From the NCBI RefSeq assembly GCF_024746795.1, contig NZ_CP080523.1, positions 310,001-374,000 of the forward strand: DNA of 64,000 nucleotides, given 5' to 3'. The DNA is from Mesorhizobium sp. AR10 (GTDB taxonomy: Bacteria; Pseudomonadota; Alphaproteobacteria; Rhizobiales; Rhizobiaceae). A model generated the notes under the pieces. It was given only the letters and a program-made list of their open reading frames with translations. It was not told where the DNA came from and searched no databases. The stretch's first letter is position 1. Each line of letters starts with the position of its first letter. Below are positions 8,647-18,671 of this stretch, piece by piece. A program made the translations under genes and the position numbers.

Positions 8647-8988
8647 CTACTCGGGTTGGTTGAGGTGTTTCAGCAGTTCACCGAGGATTCCGTCCCGTTC
8701 CGAACGATCGCCGGCTGCCGCTTTGTCCTCGACCAGCTTTGCAGCCATTTCGGGCGGCAGCGGCATGAAGTTGTAGCCCTGCGCAGTTGCGGCGTGGCGA
8801 AGATATCCAAGCGTTTCGAACGCGCGATCGGCGGTGCCAAGCCAGAGCGCGGGCTCGTCGGTTTCTTCGTGCGGGAACGCTTGCAGGAAGTAGGTCCGAA
8901 GCGGTGGATCGTACCCGATGACAGCGTCTGGATCCGAGCGGACCTGTCCGGTGACGGTGCCAGTGACAGTGATGGTGTAGCGGCTCAT
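8647..8988 (-). CDS. Hypothetical protein upstream-paired with DUF736
   Basis: A 113-residue protein with no recognised domain. The start at 8988 is set by a strong AGGAGG six bases upstream (MSRYTITVTGTVTG). The N-terminal half is beta-rich and the C-terminal half helical and acidic (LVEDKAAAGDRSERDGILGE). It follows the DUF736 gene on the same strand with a 58-base gap, so they are probably co-transcribed, and it ends at the bidirectional terminator. Codon usage matches the neighbours. It is probably a real gene of the element backbone with unknown role. Confidence 0.65.
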   Translation of the reverse strand: MSRYTITVTGTVTGQVRSDPDAVIGYDPPLRTYFLQAFPHEETDEPALWLGTADRAFETLGYLRHAATAQGYNFMPLPPEMAAKLVEDKAAAGDRSERDGILGELLKHLNQPE

Positions 8989-9046
8989 TGCAACCTCCTT
9001 TTGCCGGTGGGGAAGCCGGCCCCTCGAGGGGCCGGCCACCGATGCC

Positions 9047-9370
9047 TCACTGGGGGTTGTTCCAGAGGATGACCTTCTTGTTTTCCTCGCCACCCGGGGC
9101 GGGAGCGAGGTTGCCGAAGATCACGCCGATCTCGGGGGCTTCCAGCTTGACCGAGAGGTATTCCTCGCCCGAACGCTGGGAGATGCGGTGCCAGCCGGCT
9201 CCGATCTCGAAGCCCGTGCGCTTGTTGACGATCCGGTAGTCGGGCGCGTCCTCGCGCGACTTGTTGGTGTTCGGGATCAGGGTGATCGGGGCGTTGACCC
9301 GGAGCGTGGCAAAGACGCCTTCCATCGAGCCGTCGGCCTTGGTGGTGAGGTTTGCGATCGTGGTGGCCAT
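9047..9370 (-). CDS. DUF736 family protein
   Basis: A 107-residue protein matching the DUF736 family, found on alphaproteobacterial plasmids and integrative elements. The typical segments are IANLTTKADGSMEGVFATL, RTGFEIGAGWHR and EIGVIFGNLAPAPGGEE. The biochemical role is unknown. A ribosome site (GGAGAA) precedes the ATG. A decayed relative lies in the opposite orientation at 9763-10020. A 24-bp inverted repeat lies just upstream of the start at 9444-9550. Confidence 0.92.
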   Translation of the reverse strand: MATTIANLTTKADGSMEGVFATLRVNAPITLIPNTNKSREDAPDYRIVNKRTGFEIGAGWHRISQRSGEEYLSVKLEAPEIGVIFGNLAPAPGGEENKKVILWNNPQ

Positions 9371-9443
9371 GGTAGTTCTCCTTCGGTTGCATCGGGACCA
9401 TTCCCGATGGCGCCAAAGGAGAGGGCCGTCCTGCTGCGGTCAT

Positions 9444-9550
9444 CTCGGCGAAAATTCTGGAAAATTCTATTTGCCGAAAAATAGCGGGCAGGCCCTTCGC
9501 CTGTCCGCAGGCAAAAAACAGAAATCGAATTTTCCTGAATATTCGCCGAG
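9444..9550. repeat. 24-bp inverted repeat with structured spacer
   Basis: CTCGGCGAAAATTCTGGAAA followed by ATTC at 9444-9467 is matched on the other strand by 9527-9550 with 22 of 24 positions identical. The 59-base spacer contains a smaller hairpin (GGGCAGGC/GCCTGTCC). A further ACCCCC/GGGGGT hairpin follows directly. The block lies between an intact DUF736 gene and an inverted, decayed DUF736 copy. Confidence 0.75.
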
Positions 9551-9762
9551 TGTACCCCCAACGGGGGTTGACCGCACAAAGCAGGCGGTCGTCTACAAAG
9601 GCGACATGAAACGGGAATGGCCCCGGATGCGACCGAAGGAAAAGAACTCAGGCCGCCATCGCTAGACCGCCGACGCAACGGTGCCGGATCGCAGGAACAT
9701 GCTGCAGCCTCTCGGGTCATGTCGTCGGCATTGCCAACACATCGAAAAGCAGCCTGGCGCGT

Positions 9763-10020
9763 GACCGCCTTGCCTGTTCGGTATGGCGGCATAGCGGTTT
9801 CGAGATCGGGGCCGGCTGGCAGCGGCCTTCACGCCCCCTCGGGGATGATACCGCGCAGTCAGGTTGGATGACCCGGCAAGCCAGCATGTTGTTCGGCACG
9901 CTTGCACCCGCTTCAGAGGCGAGACGGGTCAAGATGATCATCCGCACAACGCCCCGCAGCTCTGCGCGTGGACCGGTTTCGAAAGGGGGCCAGCTCCGTC
10001 CGCCCATACAAGTGGATTAG
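9763..10020 (+). pseudogene. Decayed second copy of a DUF736 gene
   Basis: Translation of this frame gives SGFEIGAGWQR, then MLFGTLAPASEARRVKMII. These align in order with the DUF736 blocks GFEIGAGWHR and VIFGNLAPAPGGEENKKVIL of the intact gene at 9047-9370. The N-terminal third of the family is missing, the central part is scrambled, and the C-terminal part runs into non-homologous sequence before a stop at 10020. No valid start or ribosome site is present. It is therefore a remnant, in the opposite orientation to the intact copy. The exact 5' limit is uncertain. Confidence 0.65.
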
Positions 10021-10084
10021 GCGACGAGAAGCCGGATCAACATATCGGATTGAACCCGCCGGGCTGTCGGCAGGACCGCATCCA

Positions 10085-10619
10085 TCATTCTGGCAACGCC
10101 AGACGCTCCTCCGGCGTCATGCGGGCTTCGGCTTGGCGGCGAATGTCCGGACCGGCATGGCGGAGCATGGCGCACCAGTCCTCCACATTGTACGTCGTCG
10201 CCATCCGGCCCCTGGCCAGATCGTAAATGACGCACGGCTTGTTCGCGATTGCGAGCCGAAGCACGTCGACGGCCGTGCCGGGTGATGCGCCGTCCCAGAC
10301 CATCATGCCAAAAGTCGGCGCGCCGCGGCATCTCCCCGGTCCTTGGCGGCGTCGTACCAAGATCCATGAGTGCCTCCAGGTGACGGGACATGGTAGGCGG
10401 CCCAGTCGCCCAGATTGTTGTGGGGTTCCTTGCCGGCATGGAAGACCCCGACATGCTCGTACTTGTAGCCCGCGAGCAGGCCCTGCGCCTCTGCATCGGC
10501 TCCCGACGCGTCGCCAACCAGCACGCCGTGCTCGGCAGCAACGATTGCGCCGATGCGAGCGATCGAGGTTCCGGCAGCTCGAATATCTCGCGCGATCCAC
10601 CTATGAATATCATCGACAT
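10085..10619 (-). pseudogene. Frameshifted Rossmann-like (SLOG-type) gene
   Basis: A single protein can be read only by changing frame twice. It begins MSMIFIGGSREI at 10619. After a one-base shift near 10560 it continues as RIGAIVAAEHGVLVGDASGA, then SWYDAAKDRGD. After a second shift near 10315 it reads FGMMVWDGASPGTAVDVLRL through to ERLALPE at 10085. The pattern (IGGSR, VGDASGAD, KDR, MVWDG.S.GT) is that of small Rossmann-fold proteins related to the DprA/TIGR00725 (SLOG) superfamily, which bind nucleotide-type ligands. With two frameshifts it is unlikely to be functional unless one is a sequencing error. The superfamily placement is inference. Confidence 0.7.
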
Positions 10620-10912
10620 GGTGACTTTCCCTTCCTCTCCAGCGCCCCCCGCCCCGCTCCGGCCGCCCTCTCCCCCTGACCCTGCGCGAGGGATCGTCAC
10701 CCGAAGGCCGAGACGGCGAAGCCGGCTCGGGAAGCGGCGGGACGCCGCGACGAGAGCCCGGCCGGCCGCAGGCCGGCGCGCCCGAACCCTGCCGCTGCCG
10801 GAGGCGCTACGCGCATCTGGCTAGTGGCGCTTCGCGCTTGGAGCTAGTGGTCTTTGTCGGCCAGCCAGAGGCTCACGTCCTGGATCGAGCGCATGGCCGC
10901 GAAAAGAGAACG
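10620..10912. other. GC-rich non-coding spacer
   Basis: No gene is supported. The stretch is strongly GC-rich with short palindromes (for example GCCGGCCGCAGGCCGGC near 10765-10785). It resembles the spacer at 12587-12832, which is also GC-rich and palindromic. Confidence 0.5.
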
Positions 10913-11335
10913 TCAATCCAGACGGCTGACGCGGCGGCCCTCGCTGCGCGCTTCGATAAAGGCGCCTGCGATCTTCATCATGAATGCCTTGCTGAAACGA
11001 CCGAGGGGCTTACCGTCGGATTCGATGTACCAGGAGCGTTCGGCAATATCGTAGTTGTATTCGTCAACCACAATCCAGCAGCGTTTGAGATCGGTCAGAC
11101 CGGCGCGGCGGCACTCGATAGCGGAGACCTCCAAACCGACCCGATCGCTGGTCGGTGGCTGGGTGGTTATCGCCAGGAGCGCAAGATGGGTCAGGCCATC
11201 TCTTGCGCCGCGGACAGCGATGACCACGCAGGTCGGCCGGCTCTTGCGGCCTTCCGTTTCGCCGCGCTCGTGCTGCCATGCCCAAAGATACGGGTAGGAG
11301 ATCACCTGACCAGGCAGAAATCTACCGCTCATCAT
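10913..11335 (-). CDS. PemK/MazF-like toxin
   Basis: A 140-residue protein resembling PemK/MazF growth inhibitors, which are mRNA-cleaving toxins. The N-terminal FLPGQVISYPYLW, with GRKSRPTCVVIAV, resembles the MazF beta-barrel core, and LKRCWIVVDEYNYD is a second conserved block. The start at 11335 is inside the 3' end of the upstream Phd-type antitoxin gene (14-base overlap), giving antitoxin-then-toxin order and translational coupling. The C-terminus is helical and basic. It would be neutralised by the antitoxin and help to maintain the element. Cleavage activity is inferred from the family only. Confidence 0.78.
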   Translation of the reverse strand: MMSGRFLPGQVISYPYLWAWQHERGETEGRKSRPTCVVIAVRGARDGLTHLALLAITTQPPTSDRVGLEVSAIECRRAGLTDLKRCWIVVDEYNYDIAERSWYIESDGKPLGRFSKAFMMKIAGAFIEARSEGRRVSRLD

Positions 11336-11582
11336 CGTATCCTTCCCCGCGCGCCAATCGGTCGATCTCGGCGGCGAAGAGTTCCGTGTGTTCCTCCGGC
11401 ATCTCGGAGACATGGTATGCGCGGCGGGGATCGCCGCCGATGCGCATCCGTTCGTAGTGCTCGTAACTCATCAGCACGAACCGGGGTTTCCGGTGCTTGG
11501 TAAGAATAACGGGTTCGCGGCTGGCAACGTCGGTGACGTCGCCAACCTGCTTGTTGAGATCCCCCGTCGTGAACTGGCGCAT
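11322..11582 (-). CDS. Phd/YefM-like antitoxin
   Basis: An 86-residue antitoxin with an N-terminal Phd/YefM DNA-binding and dimerisation region (FTTGDLNKQVGDVTDVASRE, PVILTKHRKPRFVLMSYEHY) and an acidic C-terminal tail that would wrap the toxin. The ATG at 11582 gives the usual family start; an upstream in-frame start exists but adds unrelated residues. It overlaps the toxin gene by 14 bases. Such antitoxins usually repress their own operon. I did not identify a specific operator. Confidence 0.82.
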   Translation of the reverse strand: MRQFTTGDLNKQVGDVTDVASREPVILTKHRKPRFVLMSYEHYERMRIGGDPRRAYHVSEMPEEHTELFAAEIDRLARGEGYDDER

Positions 11583-11644
11583 GGCTGGACTCCTTATCGA
11601 TCTCCATATTATCTGGATTTTCTTGATTTGCAAGAAAACGGCGC

Positions 11645-12586
11645 TCACGCGCCGCCCTCCGCGAACCGCCAGACGGGGATGCCCAGCCGACGCGCCTTGT
11701 CGGCAAGGTTGTCGGTGATCCCGGAGCCGGGGAAGACGATCAGACCGTAGGGCACCACCGAGAGAAGCTGGTCATTGCGGCGGAACGGAGCCGCCTTGGC
11801 GTGTCGGGTCCAGTCCGGCTTGAAGGCGATTTGAGTGACCTTGCGGTTCTCGGCCCAGCAAGCGGCGATGCGCTCGGCGCCGCGCGGGCTGCCGCCGTGG
11901 AGCAGAACCATGTCGGGATGCTTCTCGCGAGCCTTGTCGAGCGCGTCCCAGATCCGGTCGTGATCGTTGCAGTCGAGACCGCCGGCGAAGGCGATCTTGG
12001 TCCCGGCTGGAACGAGCACCTCGGTTTCGGCGTGGCGACGGGCGGCGAGGAAGTCGCGGGAGTCGATCACCGCAGCGGTCATCGCCTGGTGGGAGACCTT
12101 GGAGCCGGTGCGCGGCCGCCATGCCGATCCGGTTTGTGCCTCGTAGAGGTCGGCGGCCTCATCGCGCATGATTTCGAGCACGTTGCGGCGCTCGATATAG
12201 CTGATGCCTTCCGCGGTCAGCCGCTCCAGCTCGACCGACTTCACCTCCGAGCCGTCCTGCTCCTGCTGGCTCGAGCGCTGCGCCTCCCCGTTGCGGTCGA
12301 GGCTGCGGGCGACGCGCTCGGCGGCACGGTGGAAGACGTTTGCGAAGGACCAGAGCAGGTCGTCAAGATCGGGTTCGAGCCTCGTGTCGCCAAGCATGCC
12401 GGCGAAGGTCTCGACGATCCCGGCGAGGCCGGCCCGGATCACTTCGTCGTCGGGAAGTGGCCGAGGATCAGGTTCGTCCTGATGCGGGCGATGGCCGTAC
12501 ATCTGCAGTTCGAGGATGACGCGGTCGGTCGGCGAGGAGGCGTGGTAGGGCTCATAGGCCTCGTCGAAAGGAAGCTCGTAGGTCAT
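11645..12586 (-). CDS. DUF2493 domain protein (SLOG superfamily)
   Basis: A 313-residue protein. The C-terminal third is a DUF2493 / YspA-type domain of the SLOG superfamily (KIAFAGGLDCNDHDRIWDAL, MVLLHGGSPRGAERIAACWA, YGLIVFPGSGITDNLADKAR), a Rossmann-like fold thought to bind nucleotide ligands. The N-terminal ~190 residues are helical and specific to alphaproteobacterial mobile elements. The start at 12586 is preceded by GGAGACACGCC; the frame stays open further upstream but only through GC-rich non-coding sequence. It is a common backbone gene of these elements with unknown exact function. Confidence 0.87.
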   Translation of the reverse strand: MTYELPFDEAYEPYHASSPTDRVILELQMYGHRPHQDEPDPRPLPDDEVIRAGLAGIVETFAGMLGDTRLEPDLDDLLWSFANVFHRAAERVARSLDRNGEAQRSSQQEQDGSEVKSVELERLTAEGISYIERRNVLEIMRDEAADLYEAQTGSAWRPRTGSKVSHQAMTAAVIDSRDFLAARRHAETEVLVPAGTKIAFAGGLDCNDHDRIWDALDKAREKHPDMVLLHGGSPRGAERIAACWAENRKVTQIAFKPDWTRHAKAAPFRRNDQLLSVVPYGLIVFPGSGITDNLADKARRLGIPVWRFAEGGA

Positions 12587-12832
12587 GGCGTGTCTCCGTC
12601 GGTTGAGGCCGCGCCTATCGCGGCCTGACAGCGCTCCCCGGCCGCGCCGCGGGCGCGGCCGCACCGAAGGCCGAAGCGCGAGCGCAGGACGGCGCAGCCG
12701 TTGCGGCCGTGACCGGGGGGTGGCAGGGGTCGCCTCTCGGGCAGGCCGCGGGCGTGGCTCTCCGGCGGACCGCCGCAATGCCTGCAAGGCTTCCGGTGAC
12801 GCCGCCCCTGCCCGCCTGCCGGCCCCGCCCGT

Positions 12833-13897
12833 TCATCCGGGCGGCAGGAAGAGACGGGCATCCTCCGGGACGAGCTGATCGCTGAGCCATGCCGCGAGAT
12901 GGGCGGGGCCGAGATGGCGCAGATCGTCGTTGAAGTCGCCGAGCTGCGGCCTTAACACCAGGGCGAGAACCCCCGACTCGCCTGCGCGCTGGCTGAGACG
13001 CTCGATGCCGTGCCGGCCGGCGGCGTCGGCATCGGCCGCGATGTAGAGGCGACAGCAGCCGGGCGGCAAGATCAGGCCGGCGAGGTGATTGGCCGAGGTG
13101 GCGGCTGCCACCGGCAGCGCCGGCATCACTACCTTAAGCGAAGCCATCGTCTCGAAGCCCTCGCCGGCGGCCATGACCGGGACTGGCGCACCGTGTTCAA
13201 GGCCGAGCCAGACGCCGTTGCCCAGCAGATGACCAAGCGAGCGGCGTGGATCGGCGAGCTGCGCCTTGCCGATCTTGCCACTCGGGTCGAGCCCAGGGGA
13301 GAGGTAAGTGCGCTGCAGGCCGGTGATCTGCCCGTTGAGGTTGGTGACAGCGGCAATCAGCGCAGGATGAGTCTGCGTTTCGCCCGTCACGAGATCCCGG
13401 TAGTAGCAGCCGGGATGAAAGCGCAGGGCTCGCTCATGCGCGGAGAGCAGAATGCCGCGACCGGCAAGGTATCGTTCGGCCAGCGTGCCGGCGATCGGCT
13501 GCGTCATGGCGAACAGGCGACGCGCCGCCTCAGGCGAGCCGCGTGCCGCGGCAGGTTGGCGCTGCGTGCCAAAGGGCTGGGGCGGGGGCGGTGGCGGCGG
13601 CATGGAGAGGAAGCGACGTGCTTCATCCGCGACCTCGCGGAAGTCGACCAGACCACAGCTCTGCTCGATGACGTCAAGCAGGTCGCCATATTCCCCCGAC
13701 GACTCGTCGACCCACTTTCCGGCTGCCTTGTCGCCGACCGCCTTGAGCCGCACATGCATGGAACGGCCGCGCGTGTTGCGGACATCGCCGACCATCCAGT
13801 AATTGCCCGAGCGATGGCCGTTGGAGAGATATTCGCGGCACACCGCTTCGGCATGATCGCCAAGGCGGCGTGCCAGCTTGGAGGCCGAGCCGGACAT
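12833..13897 (-). CDS. Toprim-domain protein (DUF7146/primase-like)
   Basis: A 354-residue protein. The N-terminal region (ARRLGDHAEAVCREYLSNGH, NYWMVGDVRNTRGRSMHVRL) resembles the DUF7146/CHC2-like part of plasmid primases. A C-terminal Toprim-like domain follows (PVMAAGEGFETMASLKVVMP, CRLYIAADADAAGRHGIERL, DFNDDLR), with the acidic residues expected for metal binding. A Pro-rich linker (residues ~112-120) separates the parts. It probably acts in replication or transfer-strand priming of the element. It starts 13 bases after the helicase gene ends, so the two are probably co-transcribed. Confidence 0.85.
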   Translation of the reverse strand: MSGSASKLARRLGDHAEAVCREYLSNGHRSGNYWMVGDVRNTRGRSMHVRLKAVGDKAAGKWVDESSGEYGDLLDVIEQSCGLVDFREVADEARRFLSMPPPPPPPQPFGTQRQPAAARGSPEAARRLFAMTQPIAGTLAERYLAGRGILLSAHERALRFHPGCYYRDLVTGETQTHPALIAAVTNLNGQITGLQRTYLSPGLDPSGKIGKAQLADPRRSLGHLLGNGVWLGLEHGAPVPVMAAGEGFETMASLKVVMPALPVAAATSANHLAGLILPPGCCRLYIAADADAAGRHGIERLSQRAGESGVLALVLRPQLGDFNDDLRHLGPAHLAAWLSDQLVPEDARLFLPPG

Positions 13898-13910
13898 GAT
13901 CGCCTCCCCC

Positions 13911-16900
13911 TCAAGCCACCGAGGCACGGTCGGTGACGCCGACCAGCGTATGGCGGTCGAGGAGCGCGGCGAGGATTGCGGACCCGCGCGCGGACGTGGG
14001 GATGAACAGCCGCAACTTCCAGGAGATGATCTCGGAGATCAGCCCCAGCGCCTTCAGCCGGGGGACCATCGCGTCGGTAAAGCCGATCAGCTCGACACGG
14101 TAGTCGTTCATGACCCGACTGCGGCGCAGGATCAGGCCATCGGCGAGTTGCAGTCCGATCCTGCCTTCCACGAGCCCAGTCCAGGCATCTTCCGGCGCGA
14201 GCGTGGGCACATCGTCGAGCCCTAGATTGCGGAACATGGTCGTGACAAGGGTAGGCGCAATGTGACGCCCGATGATGCGTTCGCCGGCATCGGTCTGGAT
14301 CCGGTAGACCTGACAATCATGGTCCGGCAAGCGCCGCCAGATCGGCAGCAGCAGACCCGTCACGATGTGAAAGGTGCTGGTGGTGAACTCCGGGATGGCG
14401 GCGACTTCTGCAAGCCACAGGTCGCAGAACAGTTTTCGGTCGGCCGGCTGCCAGTGGGTCTCGGCAAGGGCATCGAGACCGAAGCGCAGCTCGTCCGTCG
14501 GCCGCAGCAGGCGTACGCGGTGCTCTATCGTGCCGTCGTCGAGCATCAGGCTCGCCGTCGGCAGCCGGATTGCCGCACGGCTGGAACGCGTGTTCACCAA
14601 CAGGACCGATTTCGGCTCCGCCCGGGCGATCGCCAACGCATCGACCAGGCCGAGCGGCCGAATACGGTCCTTGCGCGCGACGGTCAGCACATGCGACTGC
14701 GCGCCGGAGACCGGGTGCGAGTAGACGGTGCGACGATCGGTGACGACAATGCTCTCCGCCACAATCGTCTCCAGACCTTTGTCATAGGAGCCGGCAGCGA
14801 TCGCGCCCTCGACCTTCGCCGCCATCAGTTGCTCGAACACTTCGAACAGCAGGTTCTGGGTCTCGATGCGCAGCGCCAGCAGGCGATTGAGCCAGGTCGT
14901 GATCGGCGGCAGTTCGTCGGCGCAGCCCACCCTCGTCGGTCGTCAGCGACAGCCCGGTCACGGTTTCGAAGGTCGTGAGCGAACAACCTTCGATCCTGCC
15001 CTGATGCAGCAGCATGTAGAATTGGCGAAGTGCGGCCCGCGCGTAGGGGCTTTCGAGATTGTCCTCGGCACGGAAGAGCCCTGCCCCGCCGGTCTGGCGC
15101 TGGCCGCGCGTGATCGCACCCAGTGTGTCGAGCCGCCTGGCGATCGTCGACAGGAAGCGTTTGCCGGCCTTCACATTGGCGGCCATGGGCCGGAACAGCG
15201 GCGGTTGCTTCTGATTTGTGCGGTGGGTCCGTCCGAGACCCTGGATGGCGTTGTCGGCGCGCCAGCCGGCTTCCAACAGGTAGTGCTTGCGTAGGCGCTG
15301 GTTCTTCACCCCCAGATCGGCGTGATAGGAGCGACCGGTGCCGCCGGCGTCCGAAAAGATCAGCACGCCCTTGTCGTCGTCCATGAAGCTCTGTGTCTCG
15401 GCGAGATTGGCCGAGCCAGCGCGGTTCTCGACGGCCAGCCGGTCGATACCATCGCGGCCGGTCTTCTTCACGATACGCCGCGCTCGGCCAGTGACCTCGG
15501 CGACGGTGTCGGTGCCGAAGTGATGGATGATCTGGTCGAGCGCGCTGCCGACCGGCGGCAGCGATGCGAGTTTTTCGATCATCTCGTCGCGCCGGCGCAC
15601 CGCCTCCCGGCACTGGACGGGATTGCCATCTTCGTCATGGACAGGCCGAGAATAGAGGTTGCCTTCGGCGTCCGAATATTCCTCGAACAACTGCGTGGGG
15701 AAGGAGTGCATCAAATACCCGCCGACGTATTCGCGCGGTGTGACGTCGACATGCAGATCCGACCATTCCTCGGTCGGGATTTCGGCAAGGCGTCGTTCCA
15801 TCAGCGCTTCGCCGGTCGAGACGATCTGCACGACCGCCGAATGACCGTCGGCCCGGTCCTGTTCGATCGCGCCAGTCAGCGTGGGCGTCATCATCGAGGT
15901 GATGAGATGGCTGAAGAAGCGTTGCTTGGTGCTCTCGAAGGCCGAGCGAGCCGCTGCCTTGGCGCTGCGGTTCAGCGTGCCGGACTCACTGATGATGTTG
16001 GTTGCCTCGAGTGCGGCGGTCAGGTTGTTGTGAACGACCTGGAACGCGTCGGCATAGGCGTTGTAGATGCGGATCTGTTCGTCGCTCAGCTCATGCTCGA
16101 GCAGGTCGTATTCGACCCCGTCATAAGAGAGCGAACGCGCCGCATAGAGGCCGAGCGATTTGAGATCGCGGGCGAGCACTTCCATCGCCGCGACACCGCC
16201 ATCCTCGATCGCGGCGACGAATTCGGCGCGGTTGGCGAATGGAAAATCCTCGCTGCCCCAGATGCCGAGACGCTGCGCATAGGCCAGGTTCTCGACCGCG
16301 GTCGCACCGGTCGCGGAGACGTAGACGACGCGCGCGTCGGGAAGGGCGTGCTGCAGCCGCAGGCCTGCCTTGCCCTGCTGCGACGGGGCGACGTCGCCAC
16401 GCTCGCTTTTGCCGCCAGCGGCATTGGCCATGGCGTGGGCCTCGTCGAAGACGATAACACCATCGAAAGACCTATTGGTCCCTGAAGGGCCTTCGGCCCT
16501 TCCCGCGAGGTTCTCTCCAGTCGGGCCTTCGGACCTTCCCGCCGACTTTTCTCTGTTCCCCGTCGGGCCTTCGTCCCTCCTCGCCTCTTGTCCCACCCAG
16601 TCGAGGATCTGGGCGATCCGGGATTTCTTGCCTTCCCGTTCCTGCGAGCGCAGCGTCGCGTAGGTTGTGAACAGGATGCCCTCGGCAAGGCGGATCGGCG
16701 TGCCCTGCCGATAGCGCGACAGCGGCTGGACGAGAAGTTTTTCCTGGCCAAGTGCTGCCCAATCGCGCTGGGCATCTTCCAGAAGCTTGTCCGACTTGGA
16801 AATCCAGATCGCACGGCGGCGGCCCTGCAGCCAGTTGTCGAGGATGATGCCGGCGACCTGTCGTCCCTTGCCGCAGCCGGTCCCGTCACCCAAAAACCAG

Positions 16901-18486
16901 CCACGGCGGAAGCGGACAGCGTTCGCAGCGCCTTCTGGCGCGGCCGAGACGACATCGCAGGTCTCGTCAACCGTCCACGCGCCGGTGAGATGGCCGCAAT
17001 GAGCCTCCCCGGCATAGATGACGCATTCGAGCTGGGCGTCCGACAACAGGCCTTCGTCGATGATCGCATCAGGAAGAAGCGGCCGATAGGAAGGCTTCGG
17101 CGGCGCGACGGCGGCCATTGCCGCCGATTGTACCAGCGGCGTCGGATGCGGTTTTGCGCGGGGAATGTCGATCGACTGGAGCGCGTAGGGCTCGTAGATC
17201 GTGTCGGTGAGCCGGCCGCCCTCTTCCGGCATCCAGTCGCGCAGCTCATAGGCAAGGGGGACCGGCGGCGTGTTGTTTGCCTTGACCTGGCGGGCGGGTT
17301 TCGCCTGCGCAATCGGGCGGACCGATTGGATGGGCTTTGCAGCAGCCCTTGAGACAGCGAGGGGTGCGGTTCTTGCTCCTGATCGGCCACCCATGCGCAT
17401 GGCGGCACTGCGCAGGATGCCGCTGGACAATGCACCGATCGAGTCCGGCAAGCCGCCCGGTGTCCGGGGCGGCAGCGCGGAGATCCAGGAGAGCAGCGTC
17501 TCGACATCCATGGCCTTGCCCGGCGAGCCGGAGAAGCTGGTTGGGTCGGTAGCAGGAACTTTGTCGATGCTGGTCAAGCGGGTCTCGGCCATCGTCCCAT
17601 GGCGGGCGTAGACACGGCCGTCGATCGCTGCGGTGAAGATGACGGTGCCCTGCTGCTGCAGCCGTTCGAAGGCGGGCCGCCATTTGAGGTTTTCGGGAAA
17701 CAGCCCGGTGCCGGTGATGGCGACCAGGCGCCCGCCGGCGCGCATGCGTGCGAATGCGGAAGAGAGGTGCCGCCATGCCGCATCGGCGACATGGCCGTCG
17801 ACATAAGCGCCGACGCTGAAGGGTGGATTCATCAGCACGACGGACGGCTCCATGGCCGCGTCGAGATGATCGTCGATATGGGCGGCGTCGTGCCGCGAGA
17901 CGGGGAACCGTGGAAACAGCAGGCCGAGGAGATCGGCCCGCGTCGCGGCAAGCTCGTTGAGGGCGATCGAGGCGCGCGTCATCTCGGCATGGACAGCGAG
18001 CAGACCGGGTCCGGCGGAGGGTTCGAGAACGAGGTCGCAAGATGCGATCGCCGCGGCGTGCGCCGTGACGAAAGCCAGCGGCAAGGGCGTGGAGAGCTGT
18101 TGCATGGCCTGGCTCTCGTCGGAGCGCCGCGTGTGGGTGGGAAGAAGTTCCGCGATGCGCGTCATCATCGCCAGCATTGCCTGGGGCGTGCTCGACCGGG
18201 ACAGGATCGCCGGACCGAACCGGCGCAGAAACAGCACCTGGGCGACTTCGAGCGCCTCATAGGCGTCCTTCCAGACCCAGAACCCTTGCGCATCGCTGCC
18301 GCGAAAACTTGTCGTCATGGCGGTGCGCAGTGCGGCGGTGGTGACAGGCGCGCCCTGCTCGAGAAAAGGCAGAAGCCGCATTGCCGCCTGATAAATCGCC
18401 TGGGCGTTGTTCACGGCGTCTTGTGCCGGCGCGGCGAGGGAAGCGGCCGTCCGGGCGACGATCGATGTGGTCGAAACGATGTTCAT
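13911..18486 (-). pseudogene. Strawberry-notch-type helicase with N-terminal methyltransferase domain, frameshifted
   Basis: A ~1,500-residue SF2-type protein. The N-terminal part holds a DNA-methyltransferase-like fold (LVLEPSAGPGLLAVHAEMTR, then VVLMNPPFS at ~residue 219). It is followed by the helicase core: GDGTGCGKGRQVAGIIL at ~533, VIVFDEAHAM at ~680, and a C-terminal helicase half (LIFSDAGGTGRSYHADLGVK, GLGRTHRTNQ). Translation from 18486 reads in frame to ~14920. One extra base in CTGCGCCGACGAA then shifts it, and the remaining ~335 residues (DELPPITTWLNRLLALRIET onward) are in another frame to 13911. The break may be real decay or a sequencing error. An unusual in-frame GPTG-repeat insert lies just before the DEAH box. 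Related genes are widespread in rhizobial elements. Confidence 0.85.
16472..16590. repeat. In-frame hairpin repeat inside the helicase gene
   Basis: This stretch encodes three copies of EGP[TS]G separated by NREKSAGRS and ENLAGRA, inserted immediately upstream of the DEAH motif. At the DNA level it contains hairpins such as GAAGGGCC/GGCCCTTC (16483-16501) and the repeated GGGCCTTCG core at about 40-base spacing. Confidence 0.7.
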
Positions 18487-18671
18487 GGAGATGTCCTTCG
18501 CGAGAGGGAGAGTGGCCCTCACGCCGGCACTCTCTCCGCGCCAGCCGGGCCGCACTTCTCCCGGCTCCCCTCTGCCTCTGGCGCTGATGCAACAAACGGG
18601 TTGCGCTCAGCGAAAACCCATGACTCAATGCGCGGACAGGGATGCGGCGGCGACCTGGAGCTGTGGAGGTG

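Noticed and set aside
11801..12628. Long + strand frame of 275 codons opposite the DUF2493 gene
   Set aside because: It is the complementary shadow of the DUF2493 gene at 11645-12586; it has no family features and no ribosome site.
15322..16485. 387-codon + strand frame
   Set aside because: It is antisense to the strawberry-notch helicase, a typical high-GC shadow frame.
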